Below, piece after piece: positions 45,103 through 54,115 of a stretch of DNA of 64,000 nt. Position 1 is the first letter of the stretch. Every line of letters starts with the position of its first letter. The notes under the pieces were generated by a model, which saw only the letters and a program-made list of their open reading frames with translations, did not search any database and was not told the origin of the DNA. The stretch comes from CAYWKU01 sp964459325 (GTDB lineage Bacteria; RBG-13-61-14; CAYWKU01). The position numbers were made by a program, and so were the translations under genes. Where the stretch lies: positions 62,001 to 126,000 of the forward strand of contig CAYWKU010000006.1 of NCBI GenBank assembly GCA_964459325.1, written 5' to 3'.

Positions 45103-46482
45103 CTATTTAATGATTTTACCTATCATGTCCGTCGTCGGTTCGATACCGAAACCGGCCAGTACGGTTGGAGTTATGTCGAAGATGGAGTAATTTCCGGCTT
45201 CCCCGGTCGGCTTGACACCGGGACCTTTCCATATAACGATACCGTCCTCCGCGTGGTTGGCGTCATCCGGGCCGGTGTCGTTTTCATACATGTATATGCT
45301 GCCGGTTCCGATGGTGGCGGCGCTGCGCCAGTCGAGGTTGCCCAGGTACACTATCAGGTCGGGCGGTATATTGTTGACTTCCCTGTATATGTCCTCCGGC
45401 TTAAGCGCTCGGGTGCCGATATTGTTGCCTTCCTCGTCGGTCATCTCTTCCAGCCTGGCGATTATCTCTTCCCTGAACTTATCGTAATCTCCCGGCTCTA
45501 TCACCCCCTGCGGCTCGCGACCCTTCACGTTGAAAAATATCCTGCTGTAATATCCACCCTCGCCCCACGCGCGGGTTTTGGACCAGTCTATCATGGAATT
45601 GCGCGTCTTTACCGGCTCGGCGGGCTTCTCCTTCAGCGCCAGGTATCCGTTTTCGATAAGCCATTCGTTGATGCAGATTGCCCCGGTCATGCTTTTCGCC
45701 CCGTGGTCGCTTACCACCATAACGTGGGTATCGGAATCCAGCATGTCCAGCACCCGGCCTATTTCGGAGTCCACTTCCACGTAGTAGTCGTGGATGGCGT
45801 TTTCGTAAGGGTTGCCCCGCTCGTAAAGCCGGTGGTTCTTGTCCATAAAACGCCAGAAGCCGTGGTGAATGCGGTCAACGCCCATCTCCACCATCATGGC
45901 GAAATCGAACTCATCTTTACCGAGAAAATGCCGGAAAGCCTTAAACCGCTTTCGCGTCATCAGGTATATCTGCTCCAGCAGCCAGTCCTTGTCGTCGGTG
46001 CGGAAATCGCGCACGTCAATCATGTAATCGCCGTCCGCCGCGCTGTCCAGCTCCGATTTTACCTCGTCCGGCCAGGTGTACTGCACCGACTTGTCCGGCG
46101 CCAGAAAACTCGATACCAGCACCCCGTTCAGCGGCTTGGGGGGGTAAGTCTGGGGCACGCCCATTATCAGCGAGCGGAGGCGGTTACGGCTGAGGTAGTT
46201 CCACAGCGTCCTGGCCTTCACGTACTTGGCGTTGGCGAAGTAAAGCTCGTCGTAGCTCCAGCCGCCCCGGTTCCTGAACCCGTAAAACCCCAACTGGCCG
46301 GGGTCCTTGCCGGTCATCATGCTGGTCCAGGCGGGAACGGTTATGGGCGGTACCGTGCTGCGCAGGTTGCCGTATATTCCGCCTTTTACAAGGGAGCCGA
46401 GATTCGGCAGGTCTGAAATCCAGTCCCTGAAAACGAGGGTGGGCTCGGCGCAGTCAAGGCCTATGATTATAAAGCCGGGCAA
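45103..46482 (-). CDS. Type I phosphodiesterase-like protein
   Basis: 459 residues starting at TTG 46482 with GGGAG about 9 bases upstream; it stops 16 bp before cysC. No signal peptide. Metal Asp10 (IIIGLDCAEP), nucleophile Thr57 (SMMTGKDPG), VVSDHGAKSMTG and NHAEDGIVIW. The first metal motif reads GLDC rather than GLDG. Closest in size to the short paralogue at 43003. Its place directly before an APS kinase suggests involvement in an activated-nucleotide or sulfation pathway, which is inference. Confidence 0.86.
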   Translation of the reverse strand: MPGFIIIGLDCAEPTLVFRDWISDLPNLGSLVKGGIYGNLRSTVPPITVPAWTSMMTGKDPGQLGFYGFRNRGGWSYDELYFANAKYVKARTLWNYLSRNRLRSLIMGVPQTYPPKPLNGVLVSSFLAPDKSVQYTWPDEVKSELDSAADGDYMIDVRDFRTDDKDWLLEQIYLMTRKRFKAFRHFLGKDEFDFAMMVEMGVDRIHHGFWRFMDKNHRLYERGNPYENAIHDYYVEVDSEIGRVLDMLDSDTHVMVVSDHGAKSMTGAICINEWLIENGYLALKEKPAEPVKTRNSMIDWSKTRAWGEGGYYSRIFFNVKGREPQGVIEPGDYDKFREEIIARLEEMTDEEGNNIGTRALKPEDIYREVNNIPPDLIVYLGNLDWRSAATIGTGSIYMYENDTGPDDANHAEDGIVIWKGPGVKPTGEAGNYSIFDITPTVLAGFGIEPTTDMIGKIIK

Positions 46483-46544
46483 TTGAATAATCTCCCGATG
46501 ATTAATCCTTGAAGATGCGAATTAAACCAAACTTTTAAAAGGTA

Positions 46545-47816
46545 CTAGACGAGGCGTTGATTGTCAAAACGCCTTCGAGGCCCCTTTTCGCTTATGAGAG
46601 CGTGGAGTTTATCCACCTGCCCCTCGAGAGTAAACTCCCGCGCCACCTTCTCCCTGCCTGCCTTTCCCAACTTCCCCGCTTTCTCTTCATCCGCCAGCAG
46701 CTCCCGCAGAGCTCCGGCCAGTGCGTCCGGGTCGTCCGGCTCGACAAGCCTCCCCGTAACTCCGTCCTCGACAAGCTCGGGTATGCCCGAAACTTTGGTG
46801 GATACGCAAGGCGTCTCCATGGCCATTGCTTCCATCAGGGCCACCGGCACCCCGTCCCTCGCACCCCTGTCGTCCACCCGGCAGGCCAGCGCAAACGCTT
46901 GAGCCTCCGCCAACAGCTCTCTTACCCGGCGAGGGTGAACGGGCCCGAGCAAATTTACCCGCCCGGATAAGCCAAGCTTTTCGACAAGTTCCGAAAGGCT
47001 TCCCCCTTCTGGCCCGATACCGGCCACCTCAAGGCTCACGTCGAACCCATCCCGTACCAACTTCTCCACGGCCCGGATAAGCACATCATGTCCTTTTCTT
47101 TCATCCAGGCTGCCGACACTGACAATCCTACCCTTTCGCCTTCTCCCGCCGGGGCGATATTCCTCCGGGGTTACCCCGCAATGAACTATTCCGATACTGT
47201 CCCTGACCTCTTCCCCCGCCAGATTAACCAGTGTCTCGCGGGCTTCTCCGGAGATGGCCGCAATCCATGAAGCGCCCCGGGCGGTTCGGCCCAGCAGCGA
47301 GCTGCCCACGTACAGCTCTCGCGGGGCGTGAAGCGTAAACCCGTAGGGAATGCCTGCGAGCTTGCAAGCGACGCGGGCAGCGACAAATTCATTACCGGTG
47401 CCGGGAACGTGCAAAAGCTTTACATCGGGCGCTTCACGTAACAAAGAAGCCAACAGCACGCCCCTCAAAAACAACCCCACCCTTATCGAAAACCTGATGC
47501 CGGATTTTTCGGAGCTTTGTGTCATAATCGAAAGGGCTTCTTTTACATACGTCGCGGGCTTTCTTATGAGCCACCATAGCTGGGCCTTCAACATCCTCAT
47601 GCTCAAATCGCCCGGAAAATACCGGGTGATTTCCTGCAATCGGTCACCAGCGTCGATGTACTGTGCCTCCCGGGGCCTCTTCATGGAAAAGACGCGCAAG
47701 TCGACGCCCCTGTCCAGCATCCCCTCCACCTCGCGGTATACGAATGTCTCCGTAAGCTTGGGGAACCGGTGGCACAGGTACGCCAACCCTTTTATCGAAG
47801 CGGAGCTCCCACTCAT
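46545..47816 (-). CDS. Glycosyltransferase family 4
   Basis: 423 residues, GT-B fold. Donor-site motifs: VSVGSLDERKGHDVLIRAV and EAMAMETPCVSTKVSGIPELV with the retaining-GT4 E-x7-E pattern. The start overlaps the stop of the next upstream GT4 gene by 4 bp (ATGA), so both are translationally coupled. Likely adds a sugar from UDP- or GDP-donor to a surface polysaccharide. Confidence 0.93.
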   Translation of the reverse strand: MSGSSASIKGLAYLCHRFPKLTETFVYREVEGMLDRGVDLRVFSMKRPREAQYIDAGDRLQEITRYFPGDLSMRMLKAQLWWLIRKPATYVKEALSIMTQSSEKSGIRFSIRVGLFLRGVLLASLLREAPDVKLLHVPGTGNEFVAARVACKLAGIPYGFTLHAPRELYVGSSLLGRTARGASWIAAISGEARETLVNLAGEEVRDSIGIVHCGVTPEEYRPGGRRRKGRIVSVGSLDERKGHDVLIRAVEKLVRDGFDVSLEVAGIGPEGGSLSELVEKLGLSGRVNLLGPVHPRRVRELLAEAQAFALACRVDDRGARDGVPVALMEAMAMETPCVSTKVSGIPELVEDGVTGRLVEPDDPDALAGALRELLADEEKAGKLGKAGREKVAREFTLEGQVDKLHALISEKGPRRRFDNQRLV

Positions 47817-48991
47817 GGAATTCTCGTCTTGATAAATTCAATCATTGCCCCTGCCACTTCCAGCCAGGTATATCTGTTCATCACCAGTTGATGGATGTTT
47901 CGGGACATATTTTCCGCCTTTTCCCGGTTCTTCAGCAAGTCCAATATTGCTTCCGCCAGGTTATCTTCCGAGCCGATGAGAGATGCTATATCCGCCTCGC
48001 CGAACATCTCCTTCACCGATTCGATGCGGGGGGCAATAACCGGCACTCCGGCCGCACCATACTCGCACAGCTTCATAGGGCTTCCGTAGTACGCGGTGGC
48101 CGGAAGGACGGCCACGTCAAAGGCCGCCATGTACGCGGGCACTTCATCCGGCGGCACGAACCCCTCGAAACGCACATTTTCCCTTACTCCCATCTCTCTC
48201 GCGCGGGATTTGAGCCCGTCAAGCGCCTCGCCACCCCCCACGATCCAAATTATCGCTTCCGGCAGCTCTTTTTTTATCTCCACCGTCGCTTCCAACAGGT
48301 TATCCACGCCGTGATATGGGGCTATGGAGCCTACGAATCCGACCGTCGGCCCGGTGATTCCCAGCTTTTCCCTAAGCAAGCGTCCCCTGGATTCACTGTC
48401 CCTGAACCTTTCCGGGTTTACAGCCACGGGAAAGACCCCGATTTTTTCTACCGGAACCCCTTCTTCCGCCAGAATGTCGCGAACCACTCCCGACAGGACG
48501 ATAATACCGTTCGCTGCCCGCGCCCTCTCGAGCTCCTTCCAGTTATGATACCATCCTAAGGGCGCGCCGACCGTGCTTTTCCTCTCTTCCACCGTAGGGG
48601 AAACAATCTCCAGAAAGTAAGGCACCGAAGTCTCCAGGGCCGCGGACGCTCCGGCGCTTTGCAAATATGCGTTGCGCTCGAATACAAAATCCGGCCCGAA
48701 GTCCTCGATGACCTTTATCAGCTCCGTTGTCTTCTTTCTGTCACGCCATAAGTCGTAAATATCCCTGGCCGTCAACCAAACCGAATCCGGAGTTAAGGAC
48801 TTGACGAGTTTCCATCTTTTTCCCTTAATTTTCCCCACCATCGATTCAGCACCACCGGAGTCCGGCGCCACCAGGAGCACCCGGTGGCCCAGCTCCTCGA
48901 ACGCTTCCACCAGGGAACGAACATGCACACCGCCCCCGCTGGGCGAATCTACCATTGTCCGGGGATCTAGAGATAGAAAGAGTATTTTCAT
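47813..48991 (-). CDS. Glycosyltransferase family 4
   Basis: 392 residues. N-terminal LFLSLDPRTMVDSPSGGGVH is an acceptor-loop signature; the donor domain has GFVGSIAPYHGVDNLLEA, and CEYGAAGVPVIAPR. Retaining GT4 family. It starts 5 bp after the stop of the epimerase gene and is coupled to the following GT4. A truncated relative of its N-terminus lies at 50207-50389. Confidence 0.93.
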   Translation of the reverse strand: MKILFLSLDPRTMVDSPSGGGVHVRSLVEAFEELGHRVLLVAPDSGGAESMVGKIKGKRWKLVKSLTPDSVWLTARDIYDLWRDRKKTTELIKVIEDFGPDFVFERNAYLQSAGASAALETSVPYFLEIVSPTVEERKSTVGAPLGWYHNWKELERARAANGIIVLSGVVRDILAEEGVPVEKIGVFPVAVNPERFRDSESRGRLLREKLGITGPTVGFVGSIAPYHGVDNLLEATVEIKKELPEAIIWIVGGGEALDGLKSRAREMGVRENVRFEGFVPPDEVPAYMAAFDVAVLPATAYYGSPMKLCEYGAAGVPVIAPRIESVKEMFGEADIASLIGSEDNLAEAILDLLKNREKAENMSRNIHQLVMNRYTWLEVAGAMIEFIKTRIP

Positions 48992-48995
48992 GACT

Positions 48996-50180
48996 TTACA
49001 GAAAAGAGGCTTCCACCAACGACTCTACTATCCTTTCCGCCGTATGGCCGTCCCACAACTCAGGGCGCCGCTCCTCACGGGGAAACTCAACCGCCCATTC
49101 AAACCCCTCAATCACTTTTTCGGGCTCATTGCTAACAAGCCGGTTCGTGCCGCCGTTTTCCACCAGAGTTACGGGACGCTCGGTGTTGTCTCGGAGAATA
49201 AGGCACGGTGTTCCCAACATGCAAGCTTCTTCCTGCAAACCTCCGCTGTCAGTCATCATCACGCGGGCGTACATGTTAAGGCACAGAAACTCGAGATACC
49301 CCAACGGCTGCGTTATAATCAGGCTCTCTTCACCGGAAATAGCGCTCCACAATCCGAACTCGCTTATCTTACCCCGGGTGCGGGGATGAACGGGAAAAAT
49401 CAAGGGGTACCGTCGGGATATACGGACTATCACCTCCAAAAGGCTTTTCAATACATCGGCGCGGTCTACATTGGAGGGCCGGTGCATGGTCAACAGTACA
49501 AAATCTCTACCACTAAGAACGGGGGGATTCACCGGCCCCCCCCCCTCTCCATGCTCGACGAGGTTGCGGGCGATAACTTCGGTCACGTCCATCCTCCCGG
49601 CCTTTTCCCGGTTGGCCTCCAGAGTATCTATCATTATGTTTCCCACCCGCCTGATACGCTCCCGGGGTATGCCTTCCGCTTCGAGATTGGCATCCGCAAA
49701 CCGGCACGGAGTAAAAAGCAGGTCGCTGATCCTGTCCGTAACAATCCGGTTGATTTCCTCGGGCATACTCCAGTCGTTCGACCTGAGCCCCGCTTCTATA
49801 TGAGCCACCTTGAATAAGTATTTTTTCGCTATTATGGAGCACGCTGCGGTGGCGTTTACATCGCCCAGCAGCACCAGCCAGTCCGGATTCTGCTCCAGGA
49901 GTACCTTTTCGAACTCTATCATAGTCCGCCCTATCTGATGGCCGTGCGACCCGCTACCCACACCCAGGTAAAAATCCGGGGCCCTGATGCCCAGTGTCTC
50001 GAAAAAGGAATCCGACATGTTCTTATCGTAATGCTGGCCGGTGTGAACGACCGTGTGGGCTATACTCGTGGAATAGTTACCAAAGTCGTTATACTTTTCT
50101 ATTGCGTGAGCCAAAGGCGCCGCCTTCATCAGGTTGGGCCTCGCTCCCACCACCGTCATGACCTTTATTGTGCTTTTCAT
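48996..50180 (-). CDS. wecB: UDP-N-acetylglucosamine 2-epimerase (non-hydrolysing)
   Basis: About 394 residues from the ATG at 50180 (GAGGACAC upstream). Interconverts UDP-GlcNAc and UDP-ManNAc, precursor for ManNAc-containing glycans. VVGARPNLMKAAPL, HTGQHYDKNMSD, GDVNATAACS, VAHIEAGLRS and MTDSGGLQEEA are all present. It heads the block with two GT4 genes downstream. Confidence 0.95.
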   Translation of the reverse strand: MKSTIKVMTVVGARPNLMKAAPLAHAIEKYNDFGNYSTSIAHTVVHTGQHYDKNMSDSFFETLGIRAPDFYLGVGSGSHGHQIGRTMIEFEKVLLEQNPDWLVLLGDVNATAACSIIAKKYLFKVAHIEAGLRSNDWSMPEEINRIVTDRISDLLFTPCRFADANLEAEGIPRERIRRVGNIMIDTLEANREKAGRMDVTEVIARNLVEHGEGGGPVNPPVLSGRDFVLLTMHRPSNVDRADVLKSLLEVIVRISRRYPLIFPVHPRTRGKISEFGLWSAISGEESLIITQPLGYLEFLCLNMYARVMMTDSGGLQEEACMLGTPCLILRDNTERPVTLVENGGTNRLVSNEPEKVIEGFEWAVEFPREERRPELWDGHTAERIVESLVEASFL

Positions 50181-50206
50181 AAAAATGTGTCCTCGCAACG
50201 ACTCAG

Positions 50207-50389
50207 CTATTTTTTCAACCTTAATTCACGAGTCAGGGCAAAATAAGTACCCCATGAACTCCGGCACATGATTTCCGCTTCGCGGCAGGAATCGGGCAAA
50301 ACTTCGACCACGTAATCAACGTGCATCGACCCGCCGGATGGCCGGTCAATCGGCGCACGCTCGTCGAGGGAAAGGTAGAGTATCCTCAT
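50207..50389 (-). pseudogene. Remnant of a GT4 glycosyltransferase gene
   Basis: 60 codons. The first 30 residues (MRILYLSLDERAPIDRPSGG, then SMHVDYVVEVL) match the N-terminus of the GT4 gene at 47813-48991, but the rest of the enzyme is missing and the following 29 residues do not match. It lies directly upstream of the epimerase gene, so a second GT4 gene probably once stood here and suffered an internal deletion. Confidence 0.65.
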
Positions 50390-50479
50390 CGCAATTACAC
50401 TTGGTCACAGAATCCGACCCGAATAATTTAACATGTTTTTAACGGGTTTTGGAGTGAGGGCGGGGATTTTATACCTGCA

Positions 50480-50970
50480 CCGGTGAACATATTTCCTGTT
50501 GCTTCGCAACCCCGACGTATAACGTCGGGGCTACCCTGTTGTTTCGCCCGGCGCTTACCCCGAAGGGGTAATATAAATCAGCCCGGGGTAAGTCCCGAAG
50601 ACGCCACCCCGGGTTACGGGCAACCTCTGAATAAATTATACCCTGAAAGGGTTAGATAAATTTTCGCGGTGGTTTATATGTAACCCTTTCAGGGTAAAAA
50701 TGGTTGTCGGTTTTCATTTGCCCGGGGCGGCGCTGCCGCTTGCCCCGGGCTATGTTATACCGCCCTTTCAGGGCGAAGAGTAGTTCTTGTTGCTTCGCAA
50801 CCCCGACGTATAACGTCGGGGCTACCCTGTTGTTTCGCCCGGCGCTGAAACTTGCTTTCGATTCGCCCGGCAAGAGTGCCGGGCCTACCATCGACTCTTT
50901 GTTTGGCCTGAGGTGTAGACAAAAGGTTTTAACCCCTTGCCCGTGGCTCAAAAGGCTTAAGCCCCTTGTC
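50480..50970. repeat. Dispersed-repeat island without genes
   Basis: The gap 50390-50992 holds no credible gene. A direct repeat of about 58 bp (50496-50553 and 50788-50846) contains the hairpin CCCCGACGT/ACGTCGGGG. Other palindromes include CCCTGAAAGGG-type repeats at 50641-50696, GCCCGGGG pairs and GCCCGGCA/TGCCGGGC at 50867-50884. Degenerate copies of palindrome family 1 occur at 50918-50970. A related hairpin recurs at 62156-62180. Confidence 0.7.
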
Positions 50971-50992
50971 CGAAAAAAGGAAACCCCGGAAA

Positions 50993-52330
50993 TTACTCCG
51001 GCTTGATGTTGTACTTTTTCATCCTGTACAGGAGGGTATGTCGCGGTATGCCCAGCATTCGGGCGGCTTCGGACTGGTTGCCGGAGGCCTGGTTGAGGGC
51101 GTTTATTATCATCTGCTTTTCGGTCTCCGAGAGAGATACGGCGTCTTTGGTTTTTTTCTGAATCCTCTGTCCCTTTTTTATGTTTTCCGGAATCTCCCTG
51201 GTTGATATTTCCTTTCCCTTGTGCAACACCGACAGCCTTTCGACGAGGTTTTCCAGCTCCCTCACGTTTCCCGGCCATATGTACTTCTCCAAAGTTTCCT
51301 GCGCCGCCGTCGTCCACGAGGCCTTTTCCATGCCGTACTTTTTCTGGAAGTGCCCCATCAACAGGGGAACATCCTCCTTCCGCTCCCTCAGCGGCGGCAC
51401 CCGGATGGGAATCACCGCCAGCCTGTAATACAAATCCTCCCGGAAACTTCCGTTCTGCACCTTTTCCCACAAGTCCGCCTGGGAGGCGGCGATGACGCGC
51501 ACGTCCACCTTTTTCACATGCGACGACCCCACCCTCTGTATTTCGCGCTCCTGCAAAACCCGCAGCAGCTTCGGCTGAAGGTCCAGCCCTATATCGCCCA
51601 CCTCGTCGAGGAATATGCTCCCGCCGTGCGCCAGCTCGAACTTCCCCACCTGGTCTTTCACGGCCCCGGTGAAAGCGCCCTTGACGTGCCCGAACAGGTC
51701 CGATTCGAGCAACTCCCTCGGTATGGCCGCGCAGTTTACCGTAATCCACGGGCCGTCCCTGCGTGCGCTCGACCGGTGAATTGCCCGGGCCACCAGTTCC
51801 TTGCCGGTGCCCGATTCGCCGCTTATAAGCAGCGTGGAATCGGATTCTGCCACCCGCGCTATAAACTCGAAAAGCTCCTGCATGGCCCGCGAGCGCCCCA
51901 CCATTTCGTCCATACCTTCACGCTTTGCCAATTCCGCGCGCAGCCGCACGTTTTCCTGCACCAGTCGCTTTTGCTCCAGCGCGCGCTTCACCTTGTGCTT
52001 CAGGTCGTCCTTCTCGAACGGCTTGGGTATGTAATCCACCGCGCCCTGCTTGATGGCCTCCACCGCCGAGTCGATGGCGGCGTATGCGGTGATGAGTATA
52101 ACCGGCATGTCCGGGTCTTTATCCTGTACGTGCCGCAAAAGCTCCATGCCGTCCATCCCCGGCATCTTCACGTCGGTAAGCACCAGGTCAACGCTTTTGG
52201 AGTCGAAAAGCTCGATCGCTTTTTCGGCGGAGTCTGCGGTCAGGACTTCGTAGCCCTCCTCTTTGAGGTTGTAGGCGGTAACCTTGAGCAGGTTCTTGTC
52301 GTCGTCGACGACCAGGATAACTTCGTCCAT
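50993..52330 (-). CDS. Sigma-54-dependent response regulator (NtrC family)
   Basis: 445 residues from ATG 52330, which shares its A with the kinase stop (TGATG). Receiver domain (1-115) with acidic pocket D9-D11 and phospho-acceptor Asp53 (LTDVKMPG); AAA+ domain with Walker A GESGTGKE (171-178) and the sigma-54 contact loop GAFTGA (218-223); Fis-type HTH at the C-terminus (SEAARMLGIPRHTLLYRMKK). Activates sigma-54 RNA polymerase from distant enhancers. Two sigma-54 promoters preceded by one palindrome lie upstream of the divergent metal-related genes, its likely targets. Confidence 0.95.
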   Translation of the reverse strand: MDEVILVVDDDKNLLKVTAYNLKEEGYEVLTADSAEKAIELFDSKSVDLVLTDVKMPGMDGMELLRHVQDKDPDMPVILITAYAAIDSAVEAIKQGAVDYIPKPFEKDDLKHKVKRALEQKRLVQENVRLRAELAKREGMDEMVGRSRAMQELFEFIARVAESDSTLLISGESGTGKELVARAIHRSSARRDGPWITVNCAAIPRELLESDLFGHVKGAFTGAVKDQVGKFELAHGGSIFLDEVGDIGLDLQPKLLRVLQEREIQRVGSSHVKKVDVRVIAASQADLWEKVQNGSFREDLYYRLAVIPIRVPPLRERKEDVPLLMGHFQKKYGMEKASWTTAAQETLEKYIWPGNVRELENLVERLSVLHKGKEISTREIPENIKKGQRIQKKTKDAVSLSETEKQMIINALNQASGNQSEAARMLGIPRHTLLYRMKKYNIKPE

Positions 52331-53379
52331 CAATCGCTCCTTTCGGAAGCGGGAATGACAATTTCGAATATCGCCCCACCCTTCGGCGAGTTGGATATGT
52401 CGATGCGCCCGCCGTGCTCGGCGATGATGCGCTCGGAAATACTCAACCCCAACCCGCTGCCGTCGTGCTTGGTGGTGTAAAACGGCATGAACACCCGCCG
52501 TGTCAAATCCTCCGGCACGCCGGGGCCGTTGTCGCTAAAGCGGATATGAGCTTCGCCGCGCTTGTCGGTGAACGCGGTTATCTCGAGCGAGCCGTCGCCG
52601 CCGGTGGCCTGGACGGCGTTGAGGGCCAGATTGAGGAACACCTGCCGCAGGCGTTCTTCATCGGCGCGTACGGCAAGGGTTTCCGGCGCGTCAAGCTTTA
52701 CATCCACACCCGGGGCCCGGTTGTCGAGGTCGAGCTGGGTGACCACCGAATCGAGCAGTTTTTTCAGCGACACCTTTTCGAGCTTCAACTCCATGGGCCG
52801 CGCGAGGTTGAGGAAATTTTCGATGACGCGGTTCAGGCGGTCGAGTTCCTCGCGCATTATTTCCACGAACTCCCGCTTGGGGTGGTCTGCGGGGATTTCC
52901 GGCTCGATAATATCGGCGGCGCCTTTGACCGAGCCCATGGGGTTTTTGATTTCGTGAGCCAGCCCGGCGGCCATTTCGCCTATTGCCGAGAGGTGTTCGA
53001 GGCGGGCCATTTTTTCGACAAGCTCCCGGCGCTTGCGCTGCGCCCGCCTTTCGCGGTCGACAAGGTATCCGAAGATTCCGCCGAAGAGGAAGTAATAAAA
53101 ATACTCCAGCCCCTCGCGTACCATCCTTGTCGACGGTAATTCTACAAAAAGCAGGTTCGGAGAAACCACCACCACGATGACCCCGGCGGCGGCCAACCCG
53201 CCTCTCAAACCGAACCACAACCCGGCAAGGAGTATAGGGATGTAGCAAAACTGTCTGAAAAGCCCCGACAACACGTTATCGCCGTGACGCAGACCGTGAT
53301 AATGGAAACTGATGGTAATAAAAATTACTACCATCAGTAGGATGAGCCGAAGCCAGTTCGATTTGCCGATTTTGTACAT
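52330..53379 (-). CDS. Membrane sensor histidine kinase with membrane-embedded sensor
   Basis: About 349 residues from the ATG at 53379 (GGGGGTGAGA upstream); an in-frame longer form would run through the operator repeats and is unlikely. Four predicted membrane helices (about 8-26, 42-58, 59-80, 90-106) with almost no periplasmic domain. Between the first two helices lies FHYHGLRHGD (His26, His28, His32), a possible metal site. Kinase: phospho-acceptor His142 in AAGLAHEIKNPMGS, then the N, G1 and G2 ATP-binding boxes (NLALNAVQA, DNGPGVP, GSGLGLS). Partner of the adjacent regulator. Confidence 0.92.
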   Translation of the reverse strand: MYKIGKSNWLRLILLMVVIFITISFHYHGLRHGDNVLSGLFRQFCYIPILLAGLWFGLRGGLAAAGVIVVVVSPNLLFVELPSTRMVREGLEYFYYFLFGGIFGYLVDRERRAQRKRRELVEKMARLEHLSAIGEMAAGLAHEIKNPMGSVKGAADIIEPEIPADHPKREFVEIMREELDRLNRVIENFLNLARPMELKLEKVSLKKLLDSVVTQLDLDNRAPGVDVKLDAPETLAVRADEERLRQVFLNLALNAVQATGGDGSLEITAFTDKRGEAHIRFSDNGPGVPEDLTRRVFMPFYTTKHDGSGLGLSISERIIAEHGGRIDISNSPKGGAIFEIVIPASERSD

Positions 53380-53394
53380 TCTCACCCCCACACC

Positions 53395-53461
53395 TGTAGA
53401 ATATTCTACAACGTTGTAGAATATTCTACAACTTTGTAGAACCGGTTGTAGAAAAATGTAG
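53395..53461. promoter_or_regulatory. Enhancer repeats: two perfect palindromes and extra half-sites
   Basis: TGTAGAATATTCTACA occurs at 53395-53410 and 53415-53430, centres 20 bp (two helical turns) apart. Further TGTAGA half-sites begin at 53435 and 53447, and TGTAG at 53457. They lie 64-100 bp upstream of a sigma-54 promoter and just upstream of the kinase gene. Predicted binding sites of the adjacent NtrC-type regulator; the same palindrome recurs at 55862. Confidence 0.8.
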
Positions 53462-53493
53462 CTAACTATCTGTTTTTGCAAAGGATTTATTGT

Positions 53494-53509
53494 TGGCACA
53501 AGGGTTGCT
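53494..53509 (+). promoter_or_regulatory. Sigma-54 promoter (-24/-12)
   Basis: TGGCAC (53494-53499), 5-bp spacer, TTGCT (53505-53509): a full match to the TGGCAC-N5-TTGCW consensus. Drives the genes from 53576. Confidence 0.88.
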
Positions 53510-53575
53510 ATAGAAGAGGGTGAGGATTTGAAAGGCAACAACAGGACACAGCAACCCCGAAAGGAGGTAAAAACA

Positions 53576-54079
53576 ATGAAAACCATAAAATACATAACAA
53601 AAACAGCAGGATACGGATTTATTACGGCGATTTTACTGGCCCTGCTCCTGTCATTCACCACCGCAACCGCTCACGCAGCGAAGGCCGAAGTTACTGAAAA
53701 TACAGCAAAAACGGCGATAGCCGACAACTACGACTACTACCCCGCACCCCCGGCAACTCATATCGAAACAAAACCTGACCGCTCGGTCATAAAATGCGAA
53801 CGTGTCGAACGAGCCCGCGACGCCTGGGCCTACTATCCGACAACAGAATATTCGACAGAGGAAAGAAACCTGAAAGGCGTGGTCTGCACCACCAACGACC
53901 CCACGCTAAAGCCAGACAGGTACGACTACGAACCCATCGCCGTTTTGAAAGCTCGGAGAGCTCTGAGTTCATCTTTCGCGAAGCTGAAACTTGCCGGCGA
54001 ACGACTGGCCGAAAACATCAGGCCCCTTGAAATCCCGTCCGGAATCGCGTCGGTGGGCCCTTCACCGGGAAGCTGGTAA
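53576..54079 (+). CDS. Exported Tyr-rich protein of unknown function, first gene of the sigma-54 unit
   Basis: 167 residues from the ATG at 53576, preceded by AAAGGAGGT. Signal peptide (about 1-33, cleaved near AHA-AK). The mature protein is rich in Tyr, Pro and Thr (DNYDYYPAPPATHIE), has two Cys (KCERV, VVCTTN) and a helical stretch about 115-145. I do not recognise the family. Being the promoter-proximal gene next to metal efflux genes, it may be a periplasmic stress or chaperone protein in the manner of ZraP, which is only inference from context. Confidence 0.75.
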   Translation: MKTIKYITKTAGYGFITAILLALLLSFTTATAHAAKAEVTENTAKTAIADNYDYYPAPPATHIETKPDRSVIKCERVERARDAWAYYPTTEYSTEERNLKGVVCTTNDPTLKPDRYDYEPIAVLKARRALSSSFAKLKLAGERLAENIRPLEIPSGIASVGPSPGSW

Positions 54080-54115
54080 TTTATAATTCACAAGCTGATA
54101 CAAGAGGACAGCGTA

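Noticed and set aside
50652..51749. Long minus-strand reading frame of 365 codons beginning inside the regulator gene
   Set aside because: Arg/Gly/Lys-rich low-complexity translation in another frame of the NtrC-type gene that runs on into the repeat island; a shadow.
53380..53661. Longer N-terminus of the histidine kinase
   Set aside because: It would run through the enhancer palindromes and the sigma-54 promoter region, has no ribosome site and shows no conserved features.
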